A DNA stretch of 64,000 bases from CALMEH01 sp964548225 (GCA_964548225.1 CAZJQP010000013.1:1-64000); one strand, 5' to 3'; counted from the stretch's first letter, positions 49,322 to 59,112 are shown. Numbers and translations are program-made. Notes: generated from the sequence alone by a model not told the origin.

Positions 49322-49487
49322 TTTTTTGGTCTTTGGAAACCCAAAAATCAAACGAAACTTCACGAAAAACTCGAACTTTTTTGTGTCTTTTGCGAAATTT
49401 GCGCCTTTGCGGGAAAAAAAATTTCCCGCAAAGTTCGCCAAGTCGCAAAAAGAAACGTAAAGTATTTTTGTGATGAGTTCCGGTAAA

Positions 49488-49820
49488 TCACTTGCTTAAA
49501 ACTCTTTCGACTTCCCCGTTCATTTTGCCGATGAGCATATAAAACATCATTTTATAATCGGAAATAAACGACCAAAGCGGATATTTGAACGTCGCGGGTT
49601 TGTTTTTTTCGATGTAAAAATGCGAAAACCACGCAAAGCCGTAACCAACGACCAAACAGAGCGGAAAGTAAATCCAATTACCGCTTCGGATAATCCAAAC
49701 AAGTAGAACAAGCGCAAGCGATGTGCCGACAAAATGCAAAAGCCGCGTCAAAGGTTTGGAATGTTCGGCAACGTAAAAATCCCAAAATTCCGCGTAAGCT
49801 TCAATTCTTTTGTTGCTCAT
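49488..49820 (-). CDS. DUF962/Mpo1-like membrane protein
   Basis: A 110-residue membrane protein of the Mpo1/DUF962 family. The family's His-containing motifs are present: FWDFYVAEHSKPLTRLLHFV, then GYGFAWFSHFYIEKNKPATF. Yeast Mpo1 is an iron-dependent dioxygenase of 2-hydroxy fatty acids; bacterial members are uncharacterised. It overlaps the upstream GAF gene by 4 bp. The gap 49322-49487 contains a GGGAAA/TTTCCC inverted repeat and no gene. Confidence 0.88.
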   Translation of the reverse strand: MSNKRIEAYAEFWDFYVAEHSKPLTRLLHFVGTSLALVLLVWIIRSGNWIYFPLCLVVGYGFAWFSHFYIEKNKPATFKYPLWSFISDYKMMFYMLIGKMNGEVERVLSK

Positions 49821-50302
49821 ATCATTTTCTCCACAATTTCGACAATTTTCCGCAAACCTTCTGCATCAACTTCGGAAAAATCATTCAATTTATCGCTGTC
49901 CACATCCAAAACGCCGAAAACTTCGCCGTTTTGAGTAAAAATCGGTAAAACAATTTCAGATTTCGATTCGGAAGCGCAAGCGATATGACCGGGAAATTCG
50001 TCAACATTAGGCACAATAACTATTTCCCGTGTCGAATACGAATGACCGCAAACGCCTTTGTCGAAATCAATCCGCGTGCAAGCGATTTTGCCTTGAAACG
50101 CATTCAAAACAAGTTGATTTTCTTTCCTCAGATAAAATCCAACCCAAAAAAATCCGAACGCTTCCTTCAAAACCGCGCAGATATTCGCCAGATTTGCAAC
50201 CAAATCCGTTTCGCCCTCTGTTAAAGCCTCAATCTGCGGCGCGATTTCGTCGTAGATTGTTTTTCTGTACGCCAGTTTTGAAAATGCCAAACTTTCCGCC
50301 AT
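49817..50302 (-). CDS. msrC: GAF-domain free methionine-(R)-sulfoxide reductase
   Basis: A 161-residue single GAF domain with the hallmarks of fRMsr. Three conserved cysteines are in KIACTRI, KGVCGHSYS and GHIACASESKSEIVLPI, matching the catalytic set in E. coli MsrC. It reduces free methionine-R-sulfoxide using thioredoxin. ATG 50302 is used rather than a TTG two codons upstream. It is coupled to the Mpo1-like gene and divergent from the PIN toxin pair. Confidence 0.9.
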   Translation of the reverse strand: MAESLAFSKLAYRKTIYDEIAPQIEALTEGETDLVANLANICAVLKEAFGFFWVGFYLRKENQLVLNAFQGKIACTRIDFDKGVCGHSYSTREIVIVPNVDEFPGHIACASESKSEIVLPIFTQNGEVFGVLDVDSDKLNDFSEVDAEGLRKIVEIVEKMI

Positions 50303-50363
50303 AACCAAAAGTTTATCAAAAAACTACTTGGCAAGCGAAAAATTTAAGGCTAAAATTCTATTT

Positions 50364-50555
50364 ATGACGACGCGGAATTTAACGAAAAAACAGATAAGAA
50401 AGCCGAAGCACAATTTAGCCGAAAAGAATAAAGATGCTATTATGTTGCTCGATTCGTGGCTCAATGATGACGAAAAAGAACAAAAAGAGACTTTTGAATA
50501 TCTGAAAAAAGCGTTGGACGAAGACCGGCTTTCCGACCGCAAATTGTTTAAATGA
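50364..50555 (+). CDS. putative antitoxin of PIN-toxin pair
   Basis: A 63-residue charged, helical protein (MTTRNLTKKQIRKPKHNLAE, then KETFEYLKKALDEDRLSDRK). No DNA-binding motif is certain. It is assigned as antitoxin because it directly precedes and overlaps by 4 bp (ATGA) the PIN-domain gene, the usual VapBC order. The start at 50364 is preferred to one at 50328. Confidence 0.75.
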   Translation: MTTRNLTKKQIRKPKHNLAEKNKDAIMLLDSWLNDDEKEQKETFEYLKKALDEDRLSDRKLFK

Positions 50556-50998
50556 TTATTGGTCTCGATACTTCGATAATCGGCATTGTTACCAATCCGA
50601 AATCTTCTCCAAACAGTTTTGCTTGCACCGCTTGGCTCAAAACAAAACTTGCCGACGGCGATGCACTTTTTGTCCCTGAAATTTGCGATTACGAAATCCG
50701 CCGCGAACTGCTTCGAGCTAAAAAACTTCCCGGTCTGGCACGGCTTGACGCGCTCAAAAAAACTCTGAATTACTTACCGATTACAACTGACGCAATGCAG
50801 AAAGCGGCAGAATTTTGGGCAATCGCCCGCCAAAAAGGAAAACCGACCGCGCCCGATTTATCGCTTGACGGCGATATGATTTTATCGGCGCAAATTTTTA
50901 TTTTGGAAGAAGAACTTGGCGAAAATGCAGTTATCGCAACCACCAACGTAAAACATCTGAGTCTTTTTTCCGATGCAAGAGAATGGACAAATATTTAA
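50552..50998 (+). CDS. PIN-domain ribonuclease toxin (VapC-like)
   Basis: A 148-residue PIN domain. Acidic metal ligands are in IIGLDTSIIGI (Asp6), PEICDYEIRRELL (Glu), and SLDGDMILSAQ (Asp), then TTNVKHLSLF near the end. VapC toxins cut tRNA or rRNA with Mg2+. It overlaps its antitoxin by 4 bp and the following inositol monophosphatase gene by 16 bp, so the metabolic gene is physically joined to the toxin cassette. Confidence 0.88.
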   Translation: MIIGLDTSIIGIVTNPKSSPNSFACTAWLKTKLADGDALFVPEICDYEIRRELLRAKKLPGLARLDALKKTLNYLPITTDAMQKAAEFWAIARQKGKPTAPDLSLDGDMILSAQIFILEEELGENAVIATTNVKHLSLFSDAREWTNI

Positions 50999-51840
50999 CA
51001 AAAGAACTCGAAACAGCCATCAAACTCGCCCGAAACGCCGGTGATGTAATTTTGGAATTTTACGAAAAAGGTTTTTCAGTCGAAGAAAAACGCACCAAAG
51101 ACAATCACACCGAACCTGTAACGGAAGCTGACCGCGCCGCGAGCAAATTAATTACCGAAGGTTTGAAATTTGTGTTTCCGAAAGACGGAATTTTGTCGGA
51201 AGAAGAAATTGATTTACCCGAAAGATTAACAAAGCAAAGAGTTTGGATGATTGACCCAATTGACGGCACGCGCTCGTTTGTCGAAAAAAAAGGTGATTTT
51301 GCAGTGCAAATCGGTTTGACAGAAAACGGCAAACCAATTGTCGGCGTAGTTTTTCAACCTTTGGCAAATCGTTTATATTATGCCGCCAAGGGTTTTGGCG
51401 CGTTTTATGTTTCTTCCGAAAACCAACCACACAAATTAAATGTATCGGATAAAACGGATTTTACGGATATGATTATTGCGGTCAGCCGTTCGCATCGAAG
51501 CGATAAAATGACACAACTTGTCCAAAACTTCGGCTTTAAAAACGAATATCCGCACGGTTCTGTCGGTTTGAAAATCGGACTTCTTGCCCGACAACTAGCC
51601 GATTTATATATTCATCTTTCGCCGCGCACAAAATTTTGGGACACTTGCGCCCCACAAATTATTTTAGAAGAAGCCGGCGGAAAACTGACTGATCTTTTCG
51701 GTAAGGAAATTGTTTATAATATCGAAGAATTTCAAAATTACAACGGTATTTTAGCAACAAACGGTGTTTCACACGAAGCCGTTGCCGCCAAACTAAAACC
51801 GCTTCTTACAAAATTCGGGCGTTTGAAAATAAAAAAGTAA
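50983..51840 (+). CDS. inositol monophosphatase-family phosphatase
   Basis: A 285-residue Mg2+-dependent phosphatase of the IMPase/CysQ/HisN superfamily. Metal motifs are ILSEEEIDLP, WMIDPIDGTRSFVEKKGDFA and FWDTCAPQIILEEAGGKLTD. Possible substrates are inositol phosphate, histidinol phosphate or 3'-phosphoadenosine 5'-phosphate; the sequence does not settle which. Its start overlaps the PIN gene by 16 bp. Confidence 0.9.
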   Translation: MDKYLTKELETAIKLARNAGDVILEFYEKGFSVEEKRTKDNHTEPVTEADRAASKLITEGLKFVFPKDGILSEEEIDLPERLTKQRVWMIDPIDGTRSFVEKKGDFAVQIGLTENGKPIVGVVFQPLANRLYYAAKGFGAFYVSSENQPHKLNVSDKTDFTDMIIAVSRSHRSDKMTQLVQNFGFKNEYPHGSVGLKIGLLARQLADLYIHLSPRTKFWDTCAPQIILEEAGGKLTDLFGKEIVYNIEEFQNYNGILATNGVSHEAVAAKLKPLLTKFGRLKIKK

Positions 51841-52081
51841 TGCTAAGAATTGCACACTTATTTCGTGCGCGTTTCATCATAAAATTTTCATTTTCATAGT
51901 TTTCAAAAAACTACTCAAAAAGTTGAAAGGCAAATACTCATTTTTCGCTTGAGTTGTTCGCTGAATCTGTCGTAAATTTCTTATATCGGTCGAAATATCA
52001 CCTTGCAAAACTTTTGTGGCGGAAATATTCTTCTGTTCCGCTAAACAAATTTTGAGGTTGTTTTCAAAACCTAAAGCGTTT

Positions 52082-54598
52082 ATGACGAAAAATTATTCCG
52101 GTAAGAACCGAAGCCAAAATAAAAATGTTTTGGCGGGACAAAAAAATGCCGAAGATGCACTGCGCCAAAGCGAAAATCAAATGCGGCTCATAACCGATGC
52201 GATGCCTGCACTTATCGCATATGTTGACCGCGAACATCGTTATCGTTTTGTCAATCGAAAATACTTTGAATGGTTCGGGCAAGAACCTTCGGAAATTATC
52301 GGAAAACATCTTTTAGAAGTTATCGGCAAAAAGGCATATTCATTGCTTTTGCCGCAGATAGAAAGAGTTTTTAGAGGTGAAAAATTTACTTACGAGCAAC
52401 TTGTTAATTATCGTTTTATTGGCAATCGTTATGTGCAGATTGATTTTTTGCCCGATTTCGACCTCGACGGCAAAACAGTCAAAGGCTATTATGCGCTCAT
52501 TCAAGACATTGACGAACGAAAACGACGAGAATCCAACCTGCAACTTCTCGCTGATATTGCCGAAGATTTCGCACGTCTTTTGATAGCGGAAGAAATTATG
52601 AGTGCCGTCGGCGAGAAAGTCGGCAAATATTTGAATGTTGCTTCTTGTTTATTTGTAGAAATAAATGAATCCGCCGATTTAGCAAATGTTCGGTCAACTT
52701 GGAGTTCCGATTCTAATTTGCCTCAAACCATTGGTGTTCATAAACTTTCCGAATTTATTTCGGAAGAGTTCCAATCTGCGGCACGGCGCGGCGAAACAAT
52801 CGCAATCGTCAACACACAAGATGATGAACGCACCAATGCCGAATCATTCGCTTCATTTAACATTTATTCTATTGTTACCGTTCCATTTCGTCGTGCCGGT
52901 GAATGGAAATATTTGTTCGCCGTCTATGATACAAAACCGCGTGAATGGAGCAAAGATGAACTCGAACTAATCCGCGAAGTTTCGAGCCGGACTTTTCCGC
53001 GAATTGAACGTGCCTTTGCCGAAGCCGCTTTGCGCGAATCCGAAGAACGGTTTAGACTTGCGACAAATGCTGCCGAAATGTTTTCTTGGGAAACCAATAT
53101 TGCCACACAAACAGTCAGATGGTCGGAAAATGCCGCCGAAATTATTGGTTGTGCGCCCGAAGATTTGCCGGAGCATTTCGATGATGGACAATTTTTCGTT
53201 TTGAAAGAAGATAAAGAAATTCTTGACCGTAAATTTCGCCAAATTTTGAATGATGGAATAACTTATTACTTTTCTGAATTTCGCGGAAATGAACCCGAAC
53301 CACAAAGAAAATTTTGGCAAGCGCAAGGTTTGATAATTTATGATGAAGATAAAAATCCTGTGCGCGTTGTCGGCGTTACACAAAATATCACAGCCCGAAA
53401 ACTTGCTGAGCAAGAACGCGAACGATTACTCGAAAGCGAAAAAATGGCACGGCTCGAAGCCGAACAAGCCAATAGTTTGAAAGATGAATTTCTGGCAACG
53501 GTCAGCCACGAACTTCGCACACCTTTGAACGCTATTTTGGGTTGGTCAACTATTGCCCGAAATAATCCGTCAGACGTGGAAACAACCGCCCGCGCACTTG
53601 AAATTATCGAACGCAGCGCACGTCAGCAAAATCAAATTATTGCTGACATTCTCGATGTTTCACGCATTATCACCGGCAAACTTCATCTGAATATTATGCC
53701 TGTAAATCTTTGCGAAGCAATCAATTCCGCAATCGAGACTGTGCGCCCGATGCTTGATGCCAAACGCATCAAATTAGAAACAAATTATGATTTAAATGCC
53801 ACTTTAATTTCGGGCGATACTAATCGTTTGCAGCAAATTATGTGGAATCTCTTAACCAACGCCGTCAAATTTTCCGAAACAGACGGACTGATTTCTGTTT
53901 CTTTACGCGGAAACGGCGCGTTTGCCGAAGTTACCGTAACCGACCAAGGAATCGGCATTGATCCGGAATTTTTACCTTTCGTTTTTGACCGTTTCCGGCA
54001 AGCCGACGGCGGAATGAACCGCAAACACGGCGGTTTGGGGTTGGGTTTATCAATTGTTCGGCATCTGACCGAAGCACACGGCGGAAGTGTTGGCGTGGAA
54101 AGTCTTGGCAAAGGAAAAGGCTCAAGTTTTTTGGTGCGTTTTCCTTTGCAAATGTTCGAGAGAAAAACTCCTGAAAAAGAGTTTTCACCGGAATTTTCAT
54201 TAACTGAGACTACAAAACAATATGAGCCACTAATTAATGGAATTCGCATTTTATTAGTTGATGATGACCCGGACGCTTTGGCTTTGGCGGCAACGATTTT
54301 GAGAGCTAACGGAGCAATCGTTATTACTGCTGACTCAGCCGACAACGCACTTCGCAAATTACAGCACAATATTCCTGATATAATCATCAGTGACATCGGT
54401 ATGCCCGGAAAAAGCGGGAACGAATTAATGCAGGAAATCCGCAAAACTTACGGCAACAAAATCCCAGCCATTGCACTCACGGCATACGCCCGTCCCGAAG
54501 ACCGCCGCCAAATTCTCGAAGCCGGTTTTGATGTTCATTTCCCAAAACCTGTCGAGGGCAATTTGCTTGTTTCTACGATAAAGAATTTCTTCCAATAG
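52082..54598 (+). CDS. PAS-GAF-PAS hybrid histidine kinase with receiver
   Basis: An 838-residue soluble hybrid kinase from ATG 52082; a GTG at 52016 would add 22 residues. Order: PAS (about 30-155; AMPALIAYVDREHRYRFVNR), GAF (about 160-310), second PAS/PAC (about 320-440), HisKA with FLATVSHELRTPLNAILGW, HATPase with NLLTNAVKFSETDG, DQGIGID and GGLGLGLSIVRHL, then a receiver with LLVDDDPDALAL, phosphoacceptor in IISDIGMPG and FPKPVEG. No membrane helix, so it senses a cytoplasmic signal. No partner regulator is adjacent. The 241-bp gap upstream carries a GCACACTTATTTCGTGCGCG half-hairpin at about 51850. Confidence 0.95.
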   Translation: MTKNYSGKNRSQNKNVLAGQKNAEDALRQSENQMRLITDAMPALIAYVDREHRYRFVNRKYFEWFGQEPSEIIGKHLLEVIGKKAYSLLLPQIERVFRGEKFTYEQLVNYRFIGNRYVQIDFLPDFDLDGKTVKGYYALIQDIDERKRRESNLQLLADIAEDFARLLIAEEIMSAVGEKVGKYLNVASCLFVEINESADLANVRSTWSSDSNLPQTIGVHKLSEFISEEFQSAARRGETIAIVNTQDDERTNAESFASFNIYSIVTVPFRRAGEWKYLFAVYDTKPREWSKDELELIREVSSRTFPRIERAFAEAALRESEERFRLATNAAEMFSWETNIATQTVRWSENAAEIIGCAPEDLPEHFDDGQFFVLKEDKEILDRKFRQILNDGITYYFSEFRGNEPEPQRKFWQAQGLIIYDEDKNPVRVVGVTQNITARKLAEQERERLLESEKMARLEAEQANSLKDEFLATVSHELRTPLNAILGWSTIARNNPSDVETTARALEIIERSARQQNQIIADILDVSRIITGKLHLNIMPVNLCEAINSAIETVRPMLDAKRIKLETNYDLNATLISGDTNRLQQIMWNLLTNAVKFSETDGLISVSLRGNGAFAEVTVTDQGIGIDPEFLPFVFDRFRQADGGMNRKHGGLGLGLSIVRHLTEAHGGSVGVESLGKGKGSSFLVRFPLQMFERKTPEKEFSPEFSLTETTKQYEPLINGIRILLVDDDPDALALAATILRANGAIVITADSADNALRKLQHNIPDIIISDIGMPGKSGNELMQEIRKTYGNKIPAIALTAYARPEDRRQILEAGFDVHFPKPVEGNLLVSTIKNFFQ

Positions 54599-54677
54599 AC
54601 AGTTGACGATTCTACTAAAAATTGTTGGAATTAGACGCGAGGCATCGTGTTTTGCCGAACATCAGCAATTATAAATT

Positions 54678-55658
54678 ATGGCAATTTTAGTTACGGGCGG
54701 CGCAGGTTATATTGGTAGCGTTGCGGTTGAAGATTTAAGAAAACAAGGTGAAACGGTTGTAGTGTTGGACAATTTGGTTTATGGGCATCTTGCCGCTCTC
54801 AATGAAAATATTCCGTTTTATAAAGGCGACATTGGCAACAAAGCGTTAGTAACGAAAATTTTAAAGGAATATAAAATTGATTCGGTGATGCACTTTTCAG
54901 CTTTTGCATATGTTGGTGAATCGGTCGAAAAACCCGCAAAATATTATGCGAATAATTTTGTCCAAACCTTGAGTTTGCTCGATGTTTTGATTGAAAACGA
55001 TGTTACAAATTTCATCTTTTCATCAACCTGTGCGACATATGGCGAGCCGCAATATGTTCCGATTGACGAAAAACATCTGCAATCGCCGACAAATCCTTAC
55101 GGCTGGTCAAAATTTATGGTCGAACGCGCTCTTGAAGATTACGAACGCGCTTACGGTTTGAAATTTGTTGCGCTGAGATATTTCAACGCTTGCGGCGCAA
55201 GTGAAAAATGCGGTGAACATCACGATCCCGAAACGCATCTGATTCCGCTGATTTTATTCGCGGCACAAGGCAAACGCGACGCAATTTCAATTTTCGGCGA
55301 CGATTACCCGACAAAAGACGGAACAGCCGTCCGCGATTATATTCACATTGCCGATTTGAGCCAAGCTCACCTTCTCGCGCTCGAATATCTGCGCGGCGGC
55401 GGCAAATCGCAATTCATAAACTTGGGCAACGGAAACGGTTATTCGGTCAAAGAAGTTATCGAAGCCGCAAGAAAAATCACGGGAAAGGAAATAAAAGCCG
55501 TAATTGCCCCACGCCGCGCCGGTGATCCGTCGCATCTGGTCGCTGATGCCAAAAAAGCCCGCGAAATTCTCGGCTGGAATCCAAACTTTCCGCACATCGA
55601 AGAAATCATCCAATCCGCGTGGACGTGGCACGAAGCCAATCCCAACGGTTACGAATAG
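54678..55658 (+). CDS. galE: UDP-glucose 4-epimerase
   Basis: A 326-residue SDR epimerase. The NAD-binding TGGAGYIGS is at residues 6-14, the catalytic Ser/Thr in [11 protein letters not shown] and the YxxxK in [11 protein letters not shown]. The sugar-binding region [19 protein letters not shown] is typical of GalE. It interconverts UDP-glucose and UDP-galactose for surface polysaccharides. It stands alone on the plus strand after the hybrid kinase. Confidence 0.92.
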   Translation: MAILVTGGAGYIGSVAVEDLRKQGETVVVLDNLVYGHLAALNENIPFYKGDIGNKALVTKILKEYKIDSVMHFSAFAYVGESVEKPAKYYANNFVQTLSLLDVLIENDVTNFIFSSTCATYGEPQYVPIDEKHLQSPTNPYGWSKFMVERALEDYERAYGLKFVALRYFNACGASEKCGEHHDPETHLIPLILFAAQGKRDAISIFGDDYPTKDGTAVRDYIHIADLSQAHLLALEYLRGGGKSQFINLGNGNGYSVKEVIEAARKITGKEIKAVIAPRRAGDPSHLVADAKKAREILGWNPNFPHIEEIIQSAWTWHEANPNGYE

Positions 55659-55674
55659 ATATTGTGTTGTATAA

Positions 55675-55765
55675 AAAAAGGATAACCACAAAAAAAACAA
55701 AACTTCACGAAATAAGCTAACAAATTCGTGTGATTTTGTGTTTTTGTGGTTAAAATCTTTGGCGT
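55675..55765. repeat. intergenic inverted repeat between convergent genes
   Basis: GGATAACCACAAAAAAAACA faces TGTGTTTTTGTGGTTAAAAT, with AACTTCACGAAAT against CGTGTGATTTTG inside. The sequence resembles a phrase found between genes in many bacteria. It lies between the ends of galE and the M1 peptidase gene and may terminate both. Confidence 0.6.
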
Positions 55766-55769
55766 TATA

Positions 55770-57404
55770 TTACAGCTTTTTAAAATCTGCATCCATCAAA
55801 ATCCAAACATTCGGGTCGAGAATTACTTTTTCGGGTTCTTTGGATAATTTTATTGAAAAAACATTCGTTTTTGCATCAACTTGGACGGTTTCGATTTGTG
55901 GTTTGGTTTGACCGGCATTATAAATACCTATTTCCATTGGCATTTTGAAGAAACTGCCGTCGGTTTGCACTTGGTCGAGTTTAATTGTGAGTTCTTTTTT
56001 TACGTCATCGAAACTCCAATTCCCTTGATACTTGAGCGTTCCGGGTTTATAGAGCCATTGATCAAAAAATGTGGACAAATCTTTGCCCGAAACTTCTTCC
56101 ATTACGCGGCGGAAATCGGCAACTGTGGCGTGTGAATCGCGGTATTTTCCGTAATAGATTTTAATTCCTTTCCAAAAGTTTTCCGTCCCGACAACGCCGC
56201 GCAACATATGTAAAGTCCAACTGCCTTTTTGATAAATCTGCGAAGTCGTAACGTCTTTCATATCCTTGAGATTGTCGTGAATAATTCGATAATTCGGGTT
56301 TTTCTGATAAAAATTGTCAACCGAAACTTTGCTCGATTTGAGACCTGCAACAAATTCGTCGCGTCCGTATTGATGCTCGATAAATAGCAGTGTGAAATAC
56401 GTCGCAAAACCTTCGCTGAGCCAAACTTCGTCCCAATCTTTTTCGGTTACGGAGTTGCCAAACCATTGATGCGCGATTTCGTGAATAACGACATTTCGCC
56501 AACGCACATTGCGGTCGCCGATGACAGAATTTTCGCTGTATAGAATTGCCGAAGCCGCTTCCATTCCGCCGCTGACGCTGTTTGATTGAATATTGGCGAG
56601 CTTTTCGTAAGAAAACGGACCGACTTTATCGCTGTAAAATTCCAACGCTTCTTTCGTAACGTATCCAAAATCGTAAAAACCTTTGTCGCGGTCTTGATAA
56701 TAAACCCAAGTTTGGATTGATTTGCCTTCAAATTGATCAACATACTGCACCGCAAAACGTGCCACGCCGAGAACATAAAGCCACGAAGCAATCGGCACGG
56801 ATTGTTTCCAATGCGTCAGGCGTTTTCCGCCCGGCAAATCGGTTTCTTCGATTTTCAAACCGTTGGAAACGACTTGATAATGATTCGGCGCGGTTACAAT
56901 AAATTCGCACATCGCTTTATCTGACGGATGATCAACCGTCGGCAGCCAGTTTCGTCCTTTGTCCGCCCAATTATCGCTGAAAAATGTGCGGTCGCCGTAT
57001 TTATTGTTGGCAATTTTCAGCCCTGTCGCGGGAATTCCTTTGTAATAAATCGTATATTTTTCGCGCTGATTAGCTTTTGAAGGCGCGAAAAGTTTGATAA
57101 ACACCGCATTATTTTCGTGGCGATATTCAATCGCTTTTCCTTCGGAAACAACGCGGCTGACATTCATTCCCTTGCCGTTCAAATCTTTTGTGGCATTGGT
57201 CAAATCGAGCCGAAGTTCCGAAATTCCGTCTGCCATAAACCGAACATCAACGGTTGCTTCGCCGATGATTTCGTCGCTGTTGTCGGACAATTCCAGCTTG
57301 AAAATATAATTGATGACATCAATGTTCGGATTTTTCGGATATAAATCCGCAAATACGAAAACCGGAAAAGCCGCAATTAACAAAAAGCTGATTAGATATT
57401 TCAT
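55770..57404 (-). CDS. secreted M1-family aminopeptidase
   Basis: A 544-residue exported zinc peptidase. A signal peptide (residues 1-19) is followed by the beta N-domain and the catalytic domain with VSGGMEAASAI (the GAMEN-type exopeptidase motif), zinc-binding HEIAHQWFGN and the third ligand Glu in WLSEGFATYF. The C-terminal beta domain follows; the large helical domain of longer M1 enzymes is absent. It removes N-terminal residues from peptides in the periplasm. It lies with M24 and M19 peptidase genes on the same strand, suggesting peptide scavenging. Confidence 0.92.
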   Translation of the reverse strand: MKYLISFLLIAAFPVFVFADLYPKNPNIDVINYIFKLELSDNSDEIIGEATVDVRFMADGISELRLDLTNATKDLNGKGMNVSRVVSEGKAIEYRHENNAVFIKLFAPSKANQREKYTIYYKGIPATGLKIANNKYGDRTFFSDNWADKGRNWLPTVDHPSDKAMCEFIVTAPNHYQVVSNGLKIEETDLPGGKRLTHWKQSVPIASWLYVLGVARFAVQYVDQFEGKSIQTWVYYQDRDKGFYDFGYVTKEALEFYSDKVGPFSYEKLANIQSNSVSGGMEAASAILYSENSVIGDRNVRWRNVVIHEIAHQWFGNSVTEKDWDEVWLSEGFATYFTLLFIEHQYGRDEFVAGLKSSKVSVDNFYQKNPNYRIIHDNLKDMKDVTTSQIYQKGSWTLHMLRGVVGTENFWKGIKIYYGKYRDSHATVADFRRVMEEVSGKDLSTFFDQWLYKPGTLKYQGNWSFDDVKKELTIKLDQVQTDGSFFKMPMEIGIYNAGQTKPQIETVQVDAKTNVFSIKLSKEPEKVILDPNVWILMDADFKKL

Positions 57405-57457
57405 AAAATTAAGTTTTCACTTGTTCAGAATTCAAACTGAAGTTTGAACTCTGAACT

Positions 57458-58909
57458 TTATTTTTTCAACGGCAAAGAAGTCGCCGGACGAAATTGAATC
57501 ACGCCTTTTTCGGTCATTGTGCGTTCAATATCTTCAATCGTCGAAGGCACAAACGCACTCAGATTTTCAACGCCGTCCGCCGTTACGAGTGCCATATCTT
57601 CAATGCGGATATAAAGTTTTTCTTCGTGAATCCAAATCATCGGGTCAATCGTAAAAATCATTCCCGCCTGCAAAGGCACGCCACGAACAATGCCGACATC
57701 GTGAACCGCCATTCCGACGGGATGCTGAAAATGTCCGCGAAATTTCAAACCTTCACGCACCGCTTTCAGATGCGCGGGCTTCGCAAACGTCTTGCCAACG
57801 AGATATTGCTCCATATCTTTCGCCGCCGAATCGAGAACGAAATCGGATGTAACGCCCGGACGGATATATTTGAAAAGCGCATCACGATAAGCCAGAATAA
57901 AATTATACAATTCGCGCTGTTCCGCATTAAATTTGCCGTTGACCGCCCACATTCGCGTAACGTCGCTGGTGTAATAACGATAATCCGGTGCGTAATCCAT
58001 CAAAACAAGGTCGCCGTCTTTTAATTTGTCGGTCTTTCTAAAATAATGTCCCAAATACGCATTGCTTCCGCCGCCAATGATTGAAGCGTAACCGTCGCCG
58101 CGTGAGCCGTGAAGATAAAAGATATATTTCGCGGCGGCATCGAGTTGGTATTCAAAAACACCCGGTTCGGTCGAACGCATTGCTTCGATAATTCCTAAAC
58201 CTGCAATTTCGGTCGCACGGCGAATCAAATCAATTTCCTTTTTAGATTTAATTGTCCGCAAAACATCTAAAATCGGCGAAAGGTCGCGGATTTCAAATTG
58301 CGGGGCGCGTAAGTTTAACAATTCACGAAAACGCGCTTCTCTCGAAGGCGCACCGTCCCACGGATTCGACGAAACACGAGCCTGTTCGTTCAACAATTCA
58401 TCGCGGCTGTCCGTTCCCGTTTCCGCCGGACTCAAAGGCGTGTAAAGAAGCGCAGCAGGCGGACGAAGCAAACCTTTCCCGACTAAATCCTGCGATAAAG
58501 ATTCAACTCCGCGCACATTGTCAATGCCGGTCAAATCTTTAATCAAATCCGCATCTTCAACCGAAAACATTTTGCCTTCATTGCGCTCGCGGTCAACGTC
58601 CCGATGCGGCAAATAAATCGTAGTTTTCTGATTGCGTCCGTCAAGTATCAGATAAGCGTGCGGGGTTTCGATTCCGCACAGATAATAAAACTCATTCGTC
58701 TGCCGAAAGACATTAAAATCCGCCGTTCCCTTTGCGCCTTGAATAACGGCAATCGCATTTTTACCGATTTTCTCAAAAACCTTCGCCCGCCGTTCGGCAA
58801 ACTCTTCTTTAGTAAAATCCGTTTGATAATAATGCTTTTCCTGCGCGGAAACTAAAACGCAAGCCGTCAATAAAAATACTAAACCTAAACATTTACATTT
58901 TATATTCAT
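57458..58909 (-). CDS. secreted Xaa-Pro aminopeptidase (M24B)
   Basis: A 483-residue exported peptidase. A signal peptide (residues 1-22) precedes an N-terminal creatinase-like domain and the pita-bread catalytic domain. Metal ligands appear in VLMDYAPDYRYYTSDVTRMW (two Asp), GMAVHDVGIV (His) and YIRIEDMAL (Glu). The segment that usually reads TxEPG is FTIDPMIW, so one ligand Glu is replaced by Asp. It removes the N-terminal residue from Xaa-Pro peptides. It follows the dipeptidase gene and precedes the M1 gene in transcription order. Confidence 0.9.
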   Translation of the reverse strand: MNIKCKCLGLVFLLTACVLVSAQEKHYYQTDFTKEEFAERRAKVFEKIGKNAIAVIQGAKGTADFNVFRQTNEFYYLCGIETPHAYLILDGRNQKTTIYLPHRDVDRERNEGKMFSVEDADLIKDLTGIDNVRGVESLSQDLVGKGLLRPPAALLYTPLSPAETGTDSRDELLNEQARVSSNPWDGAPSREARFRELLNLRAPQFEIRDLSPILDVLRTIKSKKEIDLIRRATEIAGLGIIEAMRSTEPGVFEYQLDAAAKYIFYLHGSRGDGYASIIGGGSNAYLGHYFRKTDKLKDGDLVLMDYAPDYRYYTSDVTRMWAVNGKFNAEQRELYNFILAYRDALFKYIRPGVTSDFVLDSAAKDMEQYLVGKTFAKPAHLKAVREGLKFRGHFQHPVGMAVHDVGIVRGVPLQAGMIFTIDPMIWIHEEKLYIRIEDMALVTADGVENLSAFVPSTIEDIERTMTEKGVIQFRPATSLPLKK

Positions 58910-58975
58910 TTAATTATTCCTTTGCTGAGAAGCTGTTTTGAAACTCTAAAAAGCCGGATGATTGCGAGCGATTTA

Positions 58976-59059
58976 TCAATTATCAATTATCAATTATATT
59001 TTAGAGGTTTTAAGCATAAACCACTGACAAGTTAATGGATAATTGGTAATTGATAATGC
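58976..59059. repeat. AATTGAT-word inverted repeat
   Basis: Three tandem TATCAAT words (TTATCAATTATCAATTATCA) face GGATAATTGGTAATTGATAA after a loop. It lies in the gap between the M24 and M19 genes; nothing else is visible there. Confidence 0.7.
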
Positions 59060-59112
59060 CGTGCTTTGTTTCCTAAACATCTTGAGTTTTAATTTTTCGT
59101 CTATTTTACAAT

